64,000 nucleotides of DNA, from the NCBI RefSeq assembly GCF_025685625.1, contig NZ_JAGSYI010000001.1:434001-498000 (forward strand), read 5' to 3'. This DNA comes from Acidicapsa acidisoli (lineage in GTDB: Bacteria; Acidobacteriota; Terriglobia; Terriglobales; Acidobacteriaceae). Each line of letters opens with the position of its first letter. Position 1 is the stretch's first letter. Under the pieces are notes generated by a model. It did no database searches. It was not told the DNA's origin and saw only the letters and a program-made list of their open reading frames with translations. Shown in pieces: positions 33,644 through 42,654 of this stretch. A program made the position numbers and the translations under genes.

Positions 33644-34453
33644 ATGAATGAATTGGCGAAAGAGACAAAACAGCTGGTGCGGTTACAGGCGGTGGAGCTG
33701 GAACGAACGCGGCTCACAACAGCCCTGAAGGCTCTTCCAGGCGAAATAGCGCAGGCGGACAATCTGCTGAAGGCGGCCCACAAGCGCGTCGCCGACGCCG
33801 ACGCCGGACTGAAACGCGAGGAACTTCTGCGGGCGAGCCTTGAACTGGAGGTTGCGACTCACCAGAGCAAGGCGAAGCGGTTTCGCGGCCAGATGGATAC
33901 GGCGAAGAATGCTGCGCAGGCCGCCGCACTCGAACACGAAATCAAGTTTGCCGAAGCCGAGATTGCTCGGCTCGAAGACAACGAGCTGGCGAGCATGGAG
34001 AAGAGCGAAGCGCTGGACGAAGAGCGTGCCAAGGCGTTCCAACTGGCGGGCAAGCTTACGGAGACGCTAGGACTGATCCGGGCGCGGGTTGGCGAACAGG
34101 ATGTGGAGTTTCGCGAGCAGCTGGATGCGCTCAAGGTAGAGCGCGAGGCTCTGAGGAGCGAGATCGCTGCGGTGGACGAGGGGGTACGGCTGGCCCACTT
34201 CGACCGCATTGCGGGTATGCGCGGAACCGGCCTGGCGCGGGCTGAAGGACAGCAGTGCTCAGGATGCCGGATGGGAATTCGGCCGCAGGTCTGGAACCAG
34301 TTGCGGGATGGAGCGGTGCTCAATTGCGAGTCGTGCAGCCGCATCTTATACTTTGATCCAGCGCTCGAACCGGCAATTCCGGCGAAGACAGCGCAGAGCG
34401 TAAAGCCAGATTTAGGCGGAAGCAGCATCAAGCGCAAACAAGCAGGAGTCTAG
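33644..34453 (+). CDS. zinc-ribbon coiled-coil protein (C4-type, CdsZ-like)
   Basis: A 269-residue protein. Residues ~5-195 are a long antiparallel coiled coil with Ala/Glu/Leu heptads, followed by a C4 zinc ribbon (CSGCRMGIRPQVWNQLRDG, then CESCSRILY). The same architecture occurs in CdsZ/HP0958-type proteins, which bind nucleic acid or flagellar RNA in some bacteria. The C-terminal ~30 residues are basic. The next gene begins 2 bp after its stop, so they are probably cotranscribed. It is divergent from the ClC gene. Confidence 0.85.
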   Translation: MNELAKETKQLVRLQAVELERTRLTTALKALPGEIAQADNLLKAAHKRVADADAGLKREELLRASLELEVATHQSKAKRFRGQMDTAKNAAQAAALEHEIKFAEAEIARLEDNELASMEKSEALDEERAKAFQLAGKLTETLGLIRARVGEQDVEFREQLDALKVEREALRSEIAAVDEGVRLAHFDRIAGMRGTGLARAEGQQCSGCRMGIRPQVWNQLRDGAVLNCESCSRILYFDPALEPAIPAKTAQSVKPDLGGSSIKRKQAGV

Positions 34454-34455
34454 AT

Positions 34456-34986
34456 TTGCTGAGAATCTGCGTGGACATGGATGAGGTGATGGCAGACACC
34501 CTCAGCGAACATTTGCGGCGCTACAACGAAGCATTTGACGAAAACCTCGTAACAGATGACCTCTGGGGCAAGGGACTTTGGGATGTGGTCGCGAATGACC
34601 GGCAGGGGCAGTTGCGAGCCTTTCTGGATGCGGACGATTTCTTCGCCGACTTGACGGTCATGCCAGATGCTCCCGAGGTAATGCGCGAGCTGGCGGGGCG
34701 ATTTGAGGTGTTTGTGGCAACCCAGGCAATGACGGTCCCGAATTCCTTTGGCCCGAAGTATCGCTGGCTGTTGCGTCACTTCCCTTTTCTGCCGCCGACG
34801 CATTTTGTCTTCTGCGGAGATAAAAGCATCCTGCACGCCGACTACCTGATCGACGACTTGCCGCGCAACCTGCTGCGCTTCCATGGAACAGGAATTCTCT
34901 ATTCGGCCCCGCACAACATGGCGGCTGAGGGATTCCAAAGAGTCGCAAACTGGCGCGAAGTGGCAGAATACTTCGCGAACAAATAG
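34456..34986 (+). CDS. 5'(3')-deoxyribonucleotidase-like HAD phosphatase
   Basis: A 176-residue HAD-superfamily protein of the 5'-nucleotidase type. Motif I is CVDMDEVMAD, motif II lies in FVATQAMT and motif III/IV in DYLIDDLPRNLLRFHGTGILYSAPHN. These proteins dephosphorylate deoxyribonucleotides such as dUMP or dTMP; the substrate here is inferred. TTG 34456 follows AGGAGT two bases after the upstream stop; the next Met lies inside motif I and would remove the catalytic Asp, so the TTG start is well supported. Confidence 0.85.
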   Translation: MLRICVDMDEVMADTLSEHLRRYNEAFDENLVTDDLWGKGLWDVVANDRQGQLRAFLDADDFFADLTVMPDAPEVMRELAGRFEVFVATQAMTVPNSFGPKYRWLLRHFPFLPPTHFVFCGDKSILHADYLIDDLPRNLLRFHGTGILYSAPHNMAAEGFQRVANWREVAEYFANK

Positions 34987-35005
34987 GCCTGAGTTCGATT
35001 TGGAC

Positions 35006-35767
35006 TTACCTGCTGGCGCCGGAAACCGTAGGAGGTATCGAATTTGCTGGTCGCATCTGCGCGCCTGGTACCGGGCGGCCAGGCAGAGCCGTGCCCAGCG
35101 GGCGCAACTGCATAGTCGGTTGCGGAACTTGGGCCTGATGCATGGTCACAATAAGCGCGAGAGCAGGGGACTTGCCGGAGCAGAGATAGGCATGCGGCGT
35201 ACTGGCGTCGAAATAGACCGCGTCACCAGCTTCCATCAGCGAGGCCTGATCCCCATGCCGAATCTCGAGTTCTCCCTGCAGAACATAAAGAAATTCATAG
35301 CCCGGATGCACGTGGGGACGCAGATCCTGAGGCTTTTTGACTGGCATGAACTCGGCGCAGTAAGGGTCCATGAGGCGGTCAGGAACCATATAGCCGAGAC
35401 TTTCAAAGAAGTATGTGGGATCGTCGACACCGGTCTGGGGCAGCCGGACGCGCTCCTTGCGACGGTGCACACGGAAGAGCGCCTGCGGCTCGGGCTCAAA
35501 GAAGTAGGACAGATCCTTGGAGAACACCATCGCTACTCGGGCCAGGTTGCGCAACGTAGGAACTACGCGGCCCGTTTCAAGCTGAGAAAGAAAGCTGGCA
35601 GAGAGGCCGGTGTGACGGCCCAACTCGACGAGACCCATCGACTTCTTGAGGCGTAGACGCTTGATGCGTTCTCCGATGTGTTTTTCGGCAATGAATTGCT
35701 CGGCAGTCTCGGAATCGACCTGTGCCGCCATTCCAGTTCCCATGTGGACTGCTGCGGAATCACTCAT
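35006..35767 (-). CDS. XRE-family regulator with C-terminal cupin
   Basis: A 253-residue regulator. An N-terminal helix-turn-helix (IGERIKRLRLKKSMGLVELGRHTGLSASFLSQLETGRVVP, residues ~31-70, read in parts) is followed by a linker and a small cupin barrel (~140-215) with HVHPGYEFLYVLQGELEIRHGDQ and GDAVYFDASTPHAY, where the His residues may bind metal. Members of this group usually repress or activate genes of small-molecule metabolism in response to a ligand in the cupin. The C-terminal 30 residues are Pro-rich. It is divergent from the TIGR01777 epimerase gene, a possible target. Confidence 0.88.
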   Translation of the reverse strand: MSDSAAVHMGTGMAAQVDSETAEQFIAEKHIGERIKRLRLKKSMGLVELGRHTGLSASFLSQLETGRVVPTLRNLARVAMVFSKDLSYFFEPEPQALFRVHRRKERVRLPQTGVDDPTYFFESLGYMVPDRLMDPYCAEFMPVKKPQDLRPHVHPGYEFLYVLQGELEIRHGDQASLMEAGDAVYFDASTPHAYLCSGKSPALALIVTMHQAQVPQPTMQLRPLGTALPGRPVPGAQMRPANSIPPTVSGASR

Positions 35768-35903
35768 GGCGTTTCACTTCGCCTCCAATTGATAGATGCA
35801 GCTACACCGCATTTTGTTACCAGAATCAAAACTTTTTCTCATGACACGCAATCCGCCTAGTCGCCAAACTGCATCTACCATCCAGAGCTGGAGGCGTATC
35901 CCC

Positions 35904-36851
35904 TTGATTTGTGATGCAGCAAACAAAAGAAAAGTCTCGTTGAGCGGCGCTTCCGGCATGTTGGGGTCGGCGGTGGGGGCAGCGGTCCGGCGACGAGGGA
36001 TGCGGGTGCTGCGGCTCGTCCGGCGACAGGCGCAGGGCCCTGATGAGCTGCAGTGGAATCCGGCTGCGGGCCAAATTGGAGACGCTGGCCAACTCGAAGG
36101 GATCAGCGCCGCAGTGCATCTTTCCGGAGCAAATGTCGCGTCGAGGCGTTGGACGGCGGCTTACAAGAGGGAGATGGTCGAGAGCCGGGTCGGAACGACT
36201 CGCGTTTTGTCCGAGGCGCTGGCGCGGTTGAAGACGCCGCCTCAGACACTTGTTACCGCATCCGCCGTGGGGTTTTACGGCGATAGGGGAGACGAGATCC
36301 TTGACGAAGACTCGCAAGCTGGACACGGCTTCTTTCCCGAACTCTGTTCGGCGTGGGAGGCCGCGACTCGTCCTGCGGAAGACGCCGGGATTCGCGTGGT
36401 GCACCTACGCTTCGGCATGGTGATCGGGCCAGATAGCGGAGCCATGGCGCGATTGGCGCCGCTCTTCCGGCTGGGACTTGGCGGCCAGTTGGGAGACGGC
36501 CGCCAGTGGATGAGTTGGGTGAGCGAAACGGACGCCGTCTCAGCGGTGCTATTTGCCCTTGAAATCTCTGGAATCTCTGATGCAGGAGAACGCCAACTCT
36601 CCGGCCCGGTCAATGTTGTCGCTCCGGAACCTATCACTAACTCCCTGTTTACACAGGACTTTGCGCACGCAGTGCACCGGCCCGCGGTGCTGCCCGCGCC
36701 AGCTTTTGCACTGCGTCTGGCCTTCGGAGAGATGGCGGATGCAGCGCTGCTTGCAAGCACGCGTGCCGTGCCGAAGCGGCTGCTTGACGCCGGATTTGTA
36801 TTCGCACACCCAACCCTGTCGGAAGCTCTGGCTGCGGCGCTTGCGTCCTAA
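35904..36851 (+). CDS. TIGR01777 family epimerase-like SDR
   Basis: A ~315-residue extended SDR. The N-terminal motif SGASGMLGSAVG is a variant of GxxGxxG, followed by VHLSGANVASRRWTAAYKREMVESRV, TASAVGFYGDRG and HLRFGMVIG, all typical of the TIGR01777/YfcH group; the C-terminal block GPVNVVAPEPITN is also standard. The function of the family is not established. TTG 35904, nine bases after GGAGG, fits the family length; ATG starts further upstream would add non-homologous residues. Confidence 0.85.
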   Translation: MICDAANKRKVSLSGASGMLGSAVGAAVRRRGMRVLRLVRRQAQGPDELQWNPAAGQIGDAGQLEGISAAVHLSGANVASRRWTAAYKREMVESRVGTTRVLSEALARLKTPPQTLVTASAVGFYGDRGDEILDEDSQAGHGFFPELCSAWEAATRPAEDAGIRVVHLRFGMVIGPDSGAMARLAPLFRLGLGGQLGDGRQWMSWVSETDAVSAVLFALEISGISDAGERQLSGPVNVVAPEPITNSLFTQDFAHAVHRPAVLPAPAFALRLAFGEMADAALLASTRAVPKRLLDAGFVFAHPTLSEALAAALAS

Positions 36852-36914
36852 TCTGCGTCTTAGTCTACGAGCCTCACGCCGAACCGGCAGGTGAGTACAG
36901 ATAAACTGAGACGG

Positions 36915-38111
36915 ATGAGATTTGTGCCCAACGCAGGCGCGCCTTTGAACCGCTCGCTGAAGAACCGGAAACCGCTGATCGCAATCGCCTTCGCCGGACT
37001 AGCCGAGGCCATTCTGCTGAGCGGCTGCGGGACACCCGGGGCTCCGCAGCCGCCCTCTCTGAAACTGCCGGAGCGCGTCACGGACCTGACCGCAGTGCGC
37101 GCCGGAAACAATGTAGTGCTGCATTGGACTAACCCCAAGAAGACCACCGATCACCTCCTGATGCAGGGATCCATCAAGGCTGCAGTCTGCCGTCGCGAGG
37201 GGTCTGGAAATTGTCTGCCTGCGGGCGAGATTTCCGTGGCTCCGAGCAAGGATGGAGAGTTTCGCGAAACCCTGCCGGCACCGCTCGCCGGCGGTGCGCC
37301 GCGTGAGCTCGATTACTTTATCGAATTGAAGAGCCCGAAGGGCCGGTCGGCTGGACTATCAAATTCCGCTCCGGTGCTCGCCGGTCAAGCTCCTGGGGCG
37401 ATTGGAGGGCTTTCGGCTGAGGTTCGCGCAGATGGGGTTGCGTTGGGCTGGAGCCCCGATCAGTCAGACAGCCAAATCGGCGAGCAAACCAGCCCGAGAA
37501 CCGGAGGAGTACGGCTGCACCGCAAGCTCCTGAATCCCCCCGCCGCGACGGAGAAAAAGCAGCAGAGCGGTCCGATGGCGCCAGCAACAGAGCCAGTGCT
37601 GCGCGATCTCTTCGTGGACGCACCGAAGGACGGTCAGCCAACCGGCGCGCTGGATAAGACGGCGCACTTCGGCGAAATCTACGAATACACTGCGCAGCGG
37701 GTGGTCGAGGTTTCGACCAATGGAGTAGATGGAAAGAAATCGCTCGAGCTGGCAGGGGAAATCTCCGCGCCCATTCGCGTGGATGTTGTGGATACCTTTC
37801 CACCATCCGTACCGCGAGGTCTGGTCGCGGTGCCCGTGCCGGATGAAAAGACCATTGACCTGTCCTGGCAACCGGATACAGAAGAAGATCTTGCAGGTTA
37901 CATCGTGTATCGAGCCGAGTCCGATGGCGAATGGAAGCGAATATCAGGGCCGCAGCCGCTCGAAGGACCCGCTTTTCGCGACCAGACAGTCGCAGCCGGA
38001 CACAGCTACCGATACGCCGTAAGTGCGATTGACCTGACCGGACACGAGAGCAAACGCTCGGTCGAAGCGCAGGAAGCGATGCCAGAATCCGAACCAAACC
38101 CTAATGAATAA
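36915..38111 (+). CDS. fibronectin type III-like lipoprotein
   Basis: A 398-residue predicted lipoprotein. The signal (IAIAFAGLAEAILLSGC) ends at a lipobox Cys, then a Pro-rich linker and two to three fibronectin-type III-like units: RVTDLTAVRAGNNVVLHWTNPK near the start and PPSVPRGLVAVPVPDEKTIDLSWQPDTEEDLAGYIVYR near the end (both read in parts), with SYRYAVSAIDLTGHES closing the last one. It probably displays beta-sandwich domains on the cell surface or in the periplasm. ATG 36915 lacks a strong ribosome site and GTG 36891 is possible. Confidence 0.78.
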   Translation: MRFVPNAGAPLNRSLKNRKPLIAIAFAGLAEAILLSGCGTPGAPQPPSLKLPERVTDLTAVRAGNNVVLHWTNPKKTTDHLLMQGSIKAAVCRREGSGNCLPAGEISVAPSKDGEFRETLPAPLAGGAPRELDYFIELKSPKGRSAGLSNSAPVLAGQAPGAIGGLSAEVRADGVALGWSPDQSDSQIGEQTSPRTGGVRLHRKLLNPPAATEKKQQSGPMAPATEPVLRDLFVDAPKDGQPTGALDKTAHFGEIYEYTAQRVVEVSTNGVDGKKSLELAGEISAPIRVDVVDTFPPSVPRGLVAVPVPDEKTIDLSWQPDTEEDLAGYIVYRAESDGEWKRISGPQPLEGPAFRDQTVAAGHSYRYAVSAIDLTGHESKRSVEAQEAMPESEPNPNE

Positions 38112-38126
38112 AGATCAGGAGAATGA

Positions 38127-38930
38127 ATGAAGTATTGCCGCTTCAAGTCGGAGAACGGCCCAGAGAACGAACCAGTTTTCGGGCAAATTGAGGAGCGCGA
38201 TGGAGATCTCTGGGTCACCAGGTCGATCCCCTCACCGTGGCTGCCAGATAGTCGAGCAGTGTGCGAAATCAGTCCTCGCAGGCTTAGCGAACTCCAACTG
38301 CTCGCGCCCGTTGCGCCCTCCAAAATCATCTGCGTTGGCCGCAACTACCGCGACCACGCGAAGGAGTTAGGCAACGAGGTTCCTGCCGAACCGCTCCTGT
38401 TCTTCAAGCCGCCTTCGTCATTGCTGGCGTCAGGCGGCATCATCCGGAAACCAAAGGCCTCGGCTCGTGTTGATTTTGAGGGCGAGCTGGCGGTCGTCAT
38501 CGGCAAGAAGGCGCGAAAGCTGCGCCGCGACGAGGATCTTCGGCCATATATCCACGGTTATACGCTGGCCAACGACGTGACCGCGCGCGATCTCCAGAAG
38601 AAAGACGGGCAGTGGACGCGGGCGAAGGGCTTCGACACATTTTGCCCGGTTGGCCCTTTCGTCGAGACTGAGCTGGATTTGGCCGCTGGCCTCACCATTG
38701 AAACCCGCGTGAATGGCGACGTGCGTCAGCATGGCTCGACGCTGGATTTCATCTTCCCACTGCCAGAATTGCTCGAATACATCACTGCGGCGATTACGCT
38801 CGAACCCGGGGATTTGCTTCTGACCGGTACTCCAGCAGGAGTCGGCCCATTGGCGGACGGCGATGTAGTCGAAGTGAGCATTCCGGGTCTGGGCAAGCTC
38901 TCGAACCCTGTGCAACCGGACGAGGATTGA
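38127..38930 (+). CDS. fumarylacetoacetate hydrolase family protein
   Basis: A 267-residue FAH-domain protein. After ~60 residues comes the FAH core: KIICVGRNYRDHAKELGNEVP, PLLFFKPPSSL, VDFEGELAVVIGK (metal-binding Glu residues), YTLANDVTARDLQ, WTRAKGFDTFCPVGPF and GDLLLTGTPAGVGPL. Members cleave C-C bonds or decarboxylate in aromatic-acid and related degradation; the exact substrate is unknown. It follows the lipoprotein by 15 bp on the same strand. No pathway partners are adjacent. Confidence 0.92.
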   Translation: MKYCRFKSENGPENEPVFGQIEERDGDLWVTRSIPSPWLPDSRAVCEISPRRLSELQLLAPVAPSKIICVGRNYRDHAKELGNEVPAEPLLFFKPPSSLLASGGIIRKPKASARVDFEGELAVVIGKKARKLRRDEDLRPYIHGYTLANDVTARDLQKKDGQWTRAKGFDTFCPVGPFVETELDLAAGLTIETRVNGDVRQHGSTLDFIFPLPELLEYITAAITLEPGDLLLTGTPAGVGPLADGDVVEVSIPGLGKLSNPVQPDED

Positions 38931-39114
38931 AACAGACACCCGGTAACAGCCGGAAGATTGAATGAAAATTGAAGAGCAGCTCAAAGAAGTGCCCCCTAGA
39001 CACAAGCTGGCGCATCCAAACGGCGGTACACTTTGAGGCGTAGACTGGAAGTTCGAGGTGTTTTCGCCTCGTTCAAGTTGCTGGCTGAGAAAATTCCATC
39101 CCCTGGAGGATCTT

Positions 39115-40107
39115 GTGTCGAATTTATTGGAACAACTGCGTAAAATGACCGTCGTCGTGGCCGACACGGGCGATATGGAGGCGATGGAGCAGTTTCGCCC
39201 TCAGGATGCAACCACTAACCCCTCGCTGATCACCGCCGCGGCTCAGATGCCGCAATATCAGCCCATCGTCGACGGCGTTCTGCTGGATGCGCTCAAGGAA
39301 CTGGGCGATAAAGCAGACGAAAAAGCCGTTGCCAACCTGGCTTTCAAACGGCTCGCGATCGCATTCGGCAAGAAGATTCTCGACATCGTGCCCGGTCGCG
39401 TCTCGACTGAAGTCGATGCGCGCCTCTCGTACAACACGGAAGCCACCATCGCCCAGGCGCGCGAGATCATCGCGGAATACGACGCGGCAGGTATTGGCCG
39501 CAATCGCATCCTGGTGAAGATCGCTTCCACCTGGGAGGGCATCCGTGCCGCCGAGGTACTGGAGAAGGAAGGCATTCACTGCAACCTGACGCTGCTCTTC
39601 GGACTGCACCAGGCCATCGCCTGCGCCGAAGCAGGCGTAACGCTGATCTCGCCCTTTGTCGGGCGCATTCTGGACTGGTACAAGAAGGACACAGGCAAAG
39701 ACTTCCACGGCGCGGACGATCCGGGCGTGCAGTCCGTGACGACGATCTTCAACTACTTCAAGAAGTTCGGCTACAAGACAGTGGTCATGGGCGCAAGCTT
39801 CCGTAATATCGGCGAGATCACAGAGTTGGCCGGTTCGGATCTGCTCACCATCTCTCCACATCTGCTGGGCGAACTGGCCGCGACCGAAGGCGATCTGCCG
39901 CGTAAGCTTGACCCGGAAGCCGCGAAGAAGCTGGACATCGAGAAGATCACCATCGATCACGCAACCTTCGTAAAGATGCATGCAGCCGACCGCATGGCCA
40001 CCGACAAGCTCAAGGAAGGCATCGAAGGCTTCTCAGCCGCCCTCGAAAAGCTGGAGGCGCTGCTCGCTAAGCGGATCACTGAGCTGGAGCCGGTATCGGC
40101 ACAGTAA
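39115..40107 (+). CDS. tal: transaldolase
   Basis: A 330-residue transaldolase of the classical TalA/TalB type, transferring a dihydroxyacetone unit between sugar phosphates in the pentose phosphate pathway. Motifs are TTNPSLI at 33-39, the Schiff-base Lys K135 in [48 protein letters not shown] and [18 protein letters not shown] 39115 after GGAGGA gives the canonical N-terminus ([19 protein letters not shown]). A strong terminator follows at 40157. Confidence 0.96.
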   Translation: MSNLLEQLRKMTVVVADTGDMEAMEQFRPQDATTNPSLITAAAQMPQYQPIVDGVLLDALKELGDKADEKAVANLAFKRLAIAFGKKILDIVPGRVSTEVDARLSYNTEATIAQAREIIAEYDAAGIGRNRILVKIASTWEGIRAAEVLEKEGIHCNLTLLFGLHQAIACAEAGVTLISPFVGRILDWYKKDTGKDFHGADDPGVQSVTTIFNYFKKFGYKTVVMGASFRNIGEITELAGSDLLTISPHLLGELAATEGDLPRKLDPEAAKKLDIEKITIDHATFVKMHAADRMATDKLKEGIEGFSAALEKLEALLAKRITELEPVSAQ

Positions 40108-40156
40108 GTTCGCGAACAGGCATACCAACACTGTTTCTCCGCACCATGTCGCAACG

Positions 40157-40190
40157 GGCAGTCCGAAACCGGACTGCCTGTTGTCTTGTT
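40157..40190 (+). terminator. Rho-independent terminator of tal
   Basis: GGCAGTCCG (40157-40165) pairs perfectly with CGGACTGCC (40170-40178) over an AAAC loop, followed by a T-rich stretch TGTTGTCTTGTT. It lies 50 bp after the transaldolase stop. Confidence 0.75.
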
Positions 40191-40230
40191 CCTGTGAAAT
40201 GCGGAGATTCGACCCAACGAAAACAAGCCT

Positions 40231-40746
40231 CTAAAGCGTTTCGAGATCCAGAGTATTCCAGGTATGCGTGCCCTGCGGCCGAGCGTACCAGGAGACACCG
40301 CCTCCGCCCACGAGCACTCGATAGTCATTGGCCCCGCTTCCCTCTTTCTGAATAAAGCCCTGCACAATATCTCCACCGGCGCGGCCGAATGCCGTATTAA
40401 AGGTCGAGAGTTGCACGGGCCATCGATATCGCGCAACGCCCATCCATCCATCCGCATCCCGGCATCGGAGCACACCGACAGCATACATCGAGCTGACGGC
40501 TGTTCCGCCGCGCACGGCATTGACCTGGGTCACGATCGCGTCGACATCAGTCGCCAAATCGAGCTTGGTCAGGTGCATCCCAAGGGCTGTGCCGTCCGTC
40601 AGCAAGAGTGTGATGGTCGTGCAGGTACTGACTCCGGGGTAGTAAATGTGAGCGCCCTGCGCATTCCCGTACTGTGTTTCGCGGATTTCATTGACGGGAC
40701 CAATTTGAAAGAAATCCTGCGGCCCGCGGCGATATAAAAACGCCAT
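40231..40746 (-). CDS. hypothetical protein with a possible Cys/His deamidase-like motif
   Basis: A 171-residue protein. ATG 40746 follows AGGAGTTGAGT. No signal peptide; the middle shows GVSTCTTITLLLTDGTALGMHLTKLD, with a Cys followed 16 residues later by a His in strands flanking a small turn, the spacing and V-S-x-C context seen in CNF1/CheD-like Cys-His deamidase folds. The rest (RYRWPVQLSTFNTAFGRAG, VLVGGGGVSWYARPQGTHTW, each read in parts) resembles no family I can name. It lies 109 bp beyond the stop of the secreted hydrolase on the same strand. The enzyme assignment is weak; the gene itself is well supported. Confidence 0.55.
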   Translation of the reverse strand: MAFLYRRGPQDFFQIGPVNEIRETQYGNAQGAHIYYPGVSTCTTITLLLTDGTALGMHLTKLDLATDVDAIVTQVNAVRGGTAVSSMYAVGVLRCRDADGWMGVARYRWPVQLSTFNTAFGRAGGDIVQGFIQKEGSGANDYRVLVGGGGVSWYARPQGTHTWNTLDLETL

Positions 40747-40855
40747 ACTCAACTCCTGATTGTGGGGATCTTCCAGCGACGCAATTCTATCGAAGAGGCT
40801 TGCCGATTGGGTCTGGGCAAGAAGGCTACAGTTCCAGAAGCGCACCCGGATGACG

Positions 40856-41764
40856 TTAGCGGGCTCTGAAAAGTATCAGTTCTTCGATCTCGCTCCATAC
40901 CGCTGGGTCATTTTCGATCTGAATATGCTGCCTCATGAAAGTTCGCGCATACCACGGAAACCCCGCGCAGGAGACTGGGTTGTGGCGATAGCTTGACTCG
41001 TGATTGCCCAGGATCTTCGTCTTTGACGGGTCTCTCGCGACTATCAGTTTGCGCCCACGCAGCAGGCCCTCGGACTGATAGAAATTCACCGCCTCCAGCA
41101 CATTTGGCGGAATATCTCCATCGTTCTGACGCAGCTTCCGCACGCTGTCAACCTGAATTGTCAGCAGCACCGGAATCTGAAGCTTGTTGAGCCGCTTGGC
41201 GAGCGTGATAGCCTGCGAGGCCCCCCAACTATGTCCGAAGAGGACGATTCGCGCGGACTTCTTCTCCTCGTCGCTAAGCCTTCCGTCCCCATCCTCATCC
41301 AAAAACTCAAGAATGGCCCGAAGAGCCGCGTTTCCATCGCTGTTCGCAAAGATCTCCGCGCGGATGGCAAGAGGATAGCCAAGCTGCAGCGTCTTGATTA
41401 ACTGGGCTTCGCGATGAACGAGGTTGCCTGCGCGGACCTTGCCGCCAAGGAAGCCGATCACGATCAGCTTGCGACGCGGTCTGGGCTGGCCGCTTCGGTT
41501 CCCTGTGCTTTCTCCGAGAGATGGTGCACTGATTGCACCCTCTTTACCCACCGAATCGACTTGATCGACTTGGCCAGCCGAAGGCGCGGCGAACTCGCTC
41601 GATTGCGCCGCTTCAGCCTGGGACAATCCTCTAGCCGGTCTTGCGAAGGAAAAAGTCACCATGAACATTAGACAGGACGCGATGACAAAAAATCTCTCCG
41701 GGAACTCTCTGAGAGGACTGAAGCGGCCCCCGGTACGGGCACGGGTTTCGCGGAAAGTTTGCAC
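40856..41764 (-). CDS. secreted alpha/beta hydrolase with an EF-hand-like loop
   Basis: A ~302-residue exported protein. After a hydrophobic signal (FFVIASCLMFMVTFSFA) and a Ser/Ala/Gly-rich linker comes an alpha/beta-hydrolase-like domain with the nucleophile elbow FGHSWGAS. A perfect EF-hand calcium loop start (DEDGDGRLSDEE) sits within the domain before the elbow, unusual for this fold and suggesting calcium-dependent folding. A C-terminal HESSYRHNPV could carry the catalytic His. GTG 41764 after GAAAGAGA is preferred. Substrate unknown. Confidence 0.65.
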   Translation of the reverse strand: MQTFRETRARTGGRFSPLREFPERFFVIASCLMFMVTFSFARPARGLSQAEAAQSSEFAAPSAGQVDQVDSVGKEGAISAPSLGESTGNRSGQPRPRRKLIVIGFLGGKVRAGNLVHREAQLIKTLQLGYPLAIRAEIFANSDGNAALRAILEFLDEDGDGRLSDEEKKSARIVLFGHSWGASQAITLAKRLNKLQIPVLLTIQVDSVRKLRQNDGDIPPNVLEAVNFYQSEGLLRGRKLIVARDPSKTKILGNHESSYRHNPVSCAGFPWYARTFMRQHIQIENDPAVWSEIEELILFRAR

Positions 41765-41785
41765 CCGGCTCTCTTTCCGGTGCAA

Positions 41786-42103
41786 TCCGCTTTGCTGCGA
41801 TCGCGCCTGCCGAAATTATATGCCTGCCAGACGCAGCTTCATCGCTGCGTTTTTTGCCGAGTGCGTTGACGTGTGTGACACTCCGGACTTCCAACTGCCA
41901 AAAAATCACACGTGAGTGTTATTGCAGTTGCGAGTATTTCCGATAATCTCTGTGTCAATACAAGGTAAATGAGCTGCGGCGGGTTTCCGGTTCCGAACTT
42001 GAAACGCGACGCGACAGTTGGTCACGATATTCGCAACAGAGCGATTACGGGACAATGCCTCCCTGCATCCAAGATTTCAGGGGAGGTATTACTGGAGGCA
42101 AAT
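41786..42103. promoter_or_regulatory. 318-bp divergent gap with a candidate promoter
   Basis: Between divergent genes. A possible promoter for the gene at 42104 is TTGCAG (41922-41927), a 16-bp spacer and TAATCT (41944-41949). A TCACACGTGAGTGT region just upstream is partly symmetric and could be an operator. No gene or RNA was recognised in the remainder. Confidence 0.35.
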
Positions 42104-42640
42104 ATGCAAGCTGAGACTCATCCGCTCGAATCCTTCTTCCAGCAGATGGTGCGTAACAATTACGCCGGCAAGCTGGGCATCCACGACACAGCTATTACCG
42201 AATACGTGGCGCACATTCTCTGCGAATTCAGCGAGGCAGACAAGCTCTACATACGCGACGAAGGGGGCCGTCCCATTCACGCGCTGGAGGAGATGGTGCA
42301 AGCGGCCGATCCGATCCATGGCACTGCGGCCTCGTTTGATGCGGAACGCGCAGTGCGCAAGCACATCGGCGACTATGCGCTTTTCGTCTCCGGTATGTAC
42401 CCGGAGTCGATGGACCCTTATCGAAGGCGGCATGGCCAGCAGAGCTTCGAGGAACTGGTAAAGGTTGGCAAAGAGAGCTACTACATCGTCAGCCAGTTTG
42501 ACCTTGAAGAGTATGCCGACGAGGCCCCGATGTTCCGGCGCCTCGCTGGCTGGTTCGATCGCTGCATCTACGGTCTGCGGCTGGTGCGGGAAGATCTGGC
42601 AAACAGCAAGCCAGGATTTCTGCCCTCGCGCGTGAACTAA
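42104..42640 (+). CDS. hypothetical protein
   Basis: A 178-residue soluble protein of unknown function. ATG 42104 follows CTGGAGGCAAAT. It is mainly helical, with LESFFQQMVRNNYAGKLGIHD near the start, YVAHILCEFSEADKLYIRDEGG, and an aromatic/Arg-rich second half (YPESMDPYRRRHGQQSFEELVKVGKESYYIVS, read in parts). No signal peptide or catalytic motif. A plausible promoter lies upstream, so it is probably monocistronic. Confidence 0.75.
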   Translation: MQAETHPLESFFQQMVRNNYAGKLGIHDTAITEYVAHILCEFSEADKLYIRDEGGRPIHALEEMVQAADPIHGTAASFDAERAVRKHIGDYALFVSGMYPESMDPYRRRHGQQSFEELVKVGKESYYIVSQFDLEEYADEAPMFRRLAGWFDRCIYGLRLVREDLANSKPGFLPSRVN

Positions 42641-42654
42641 GAACCGTCTGGCCG

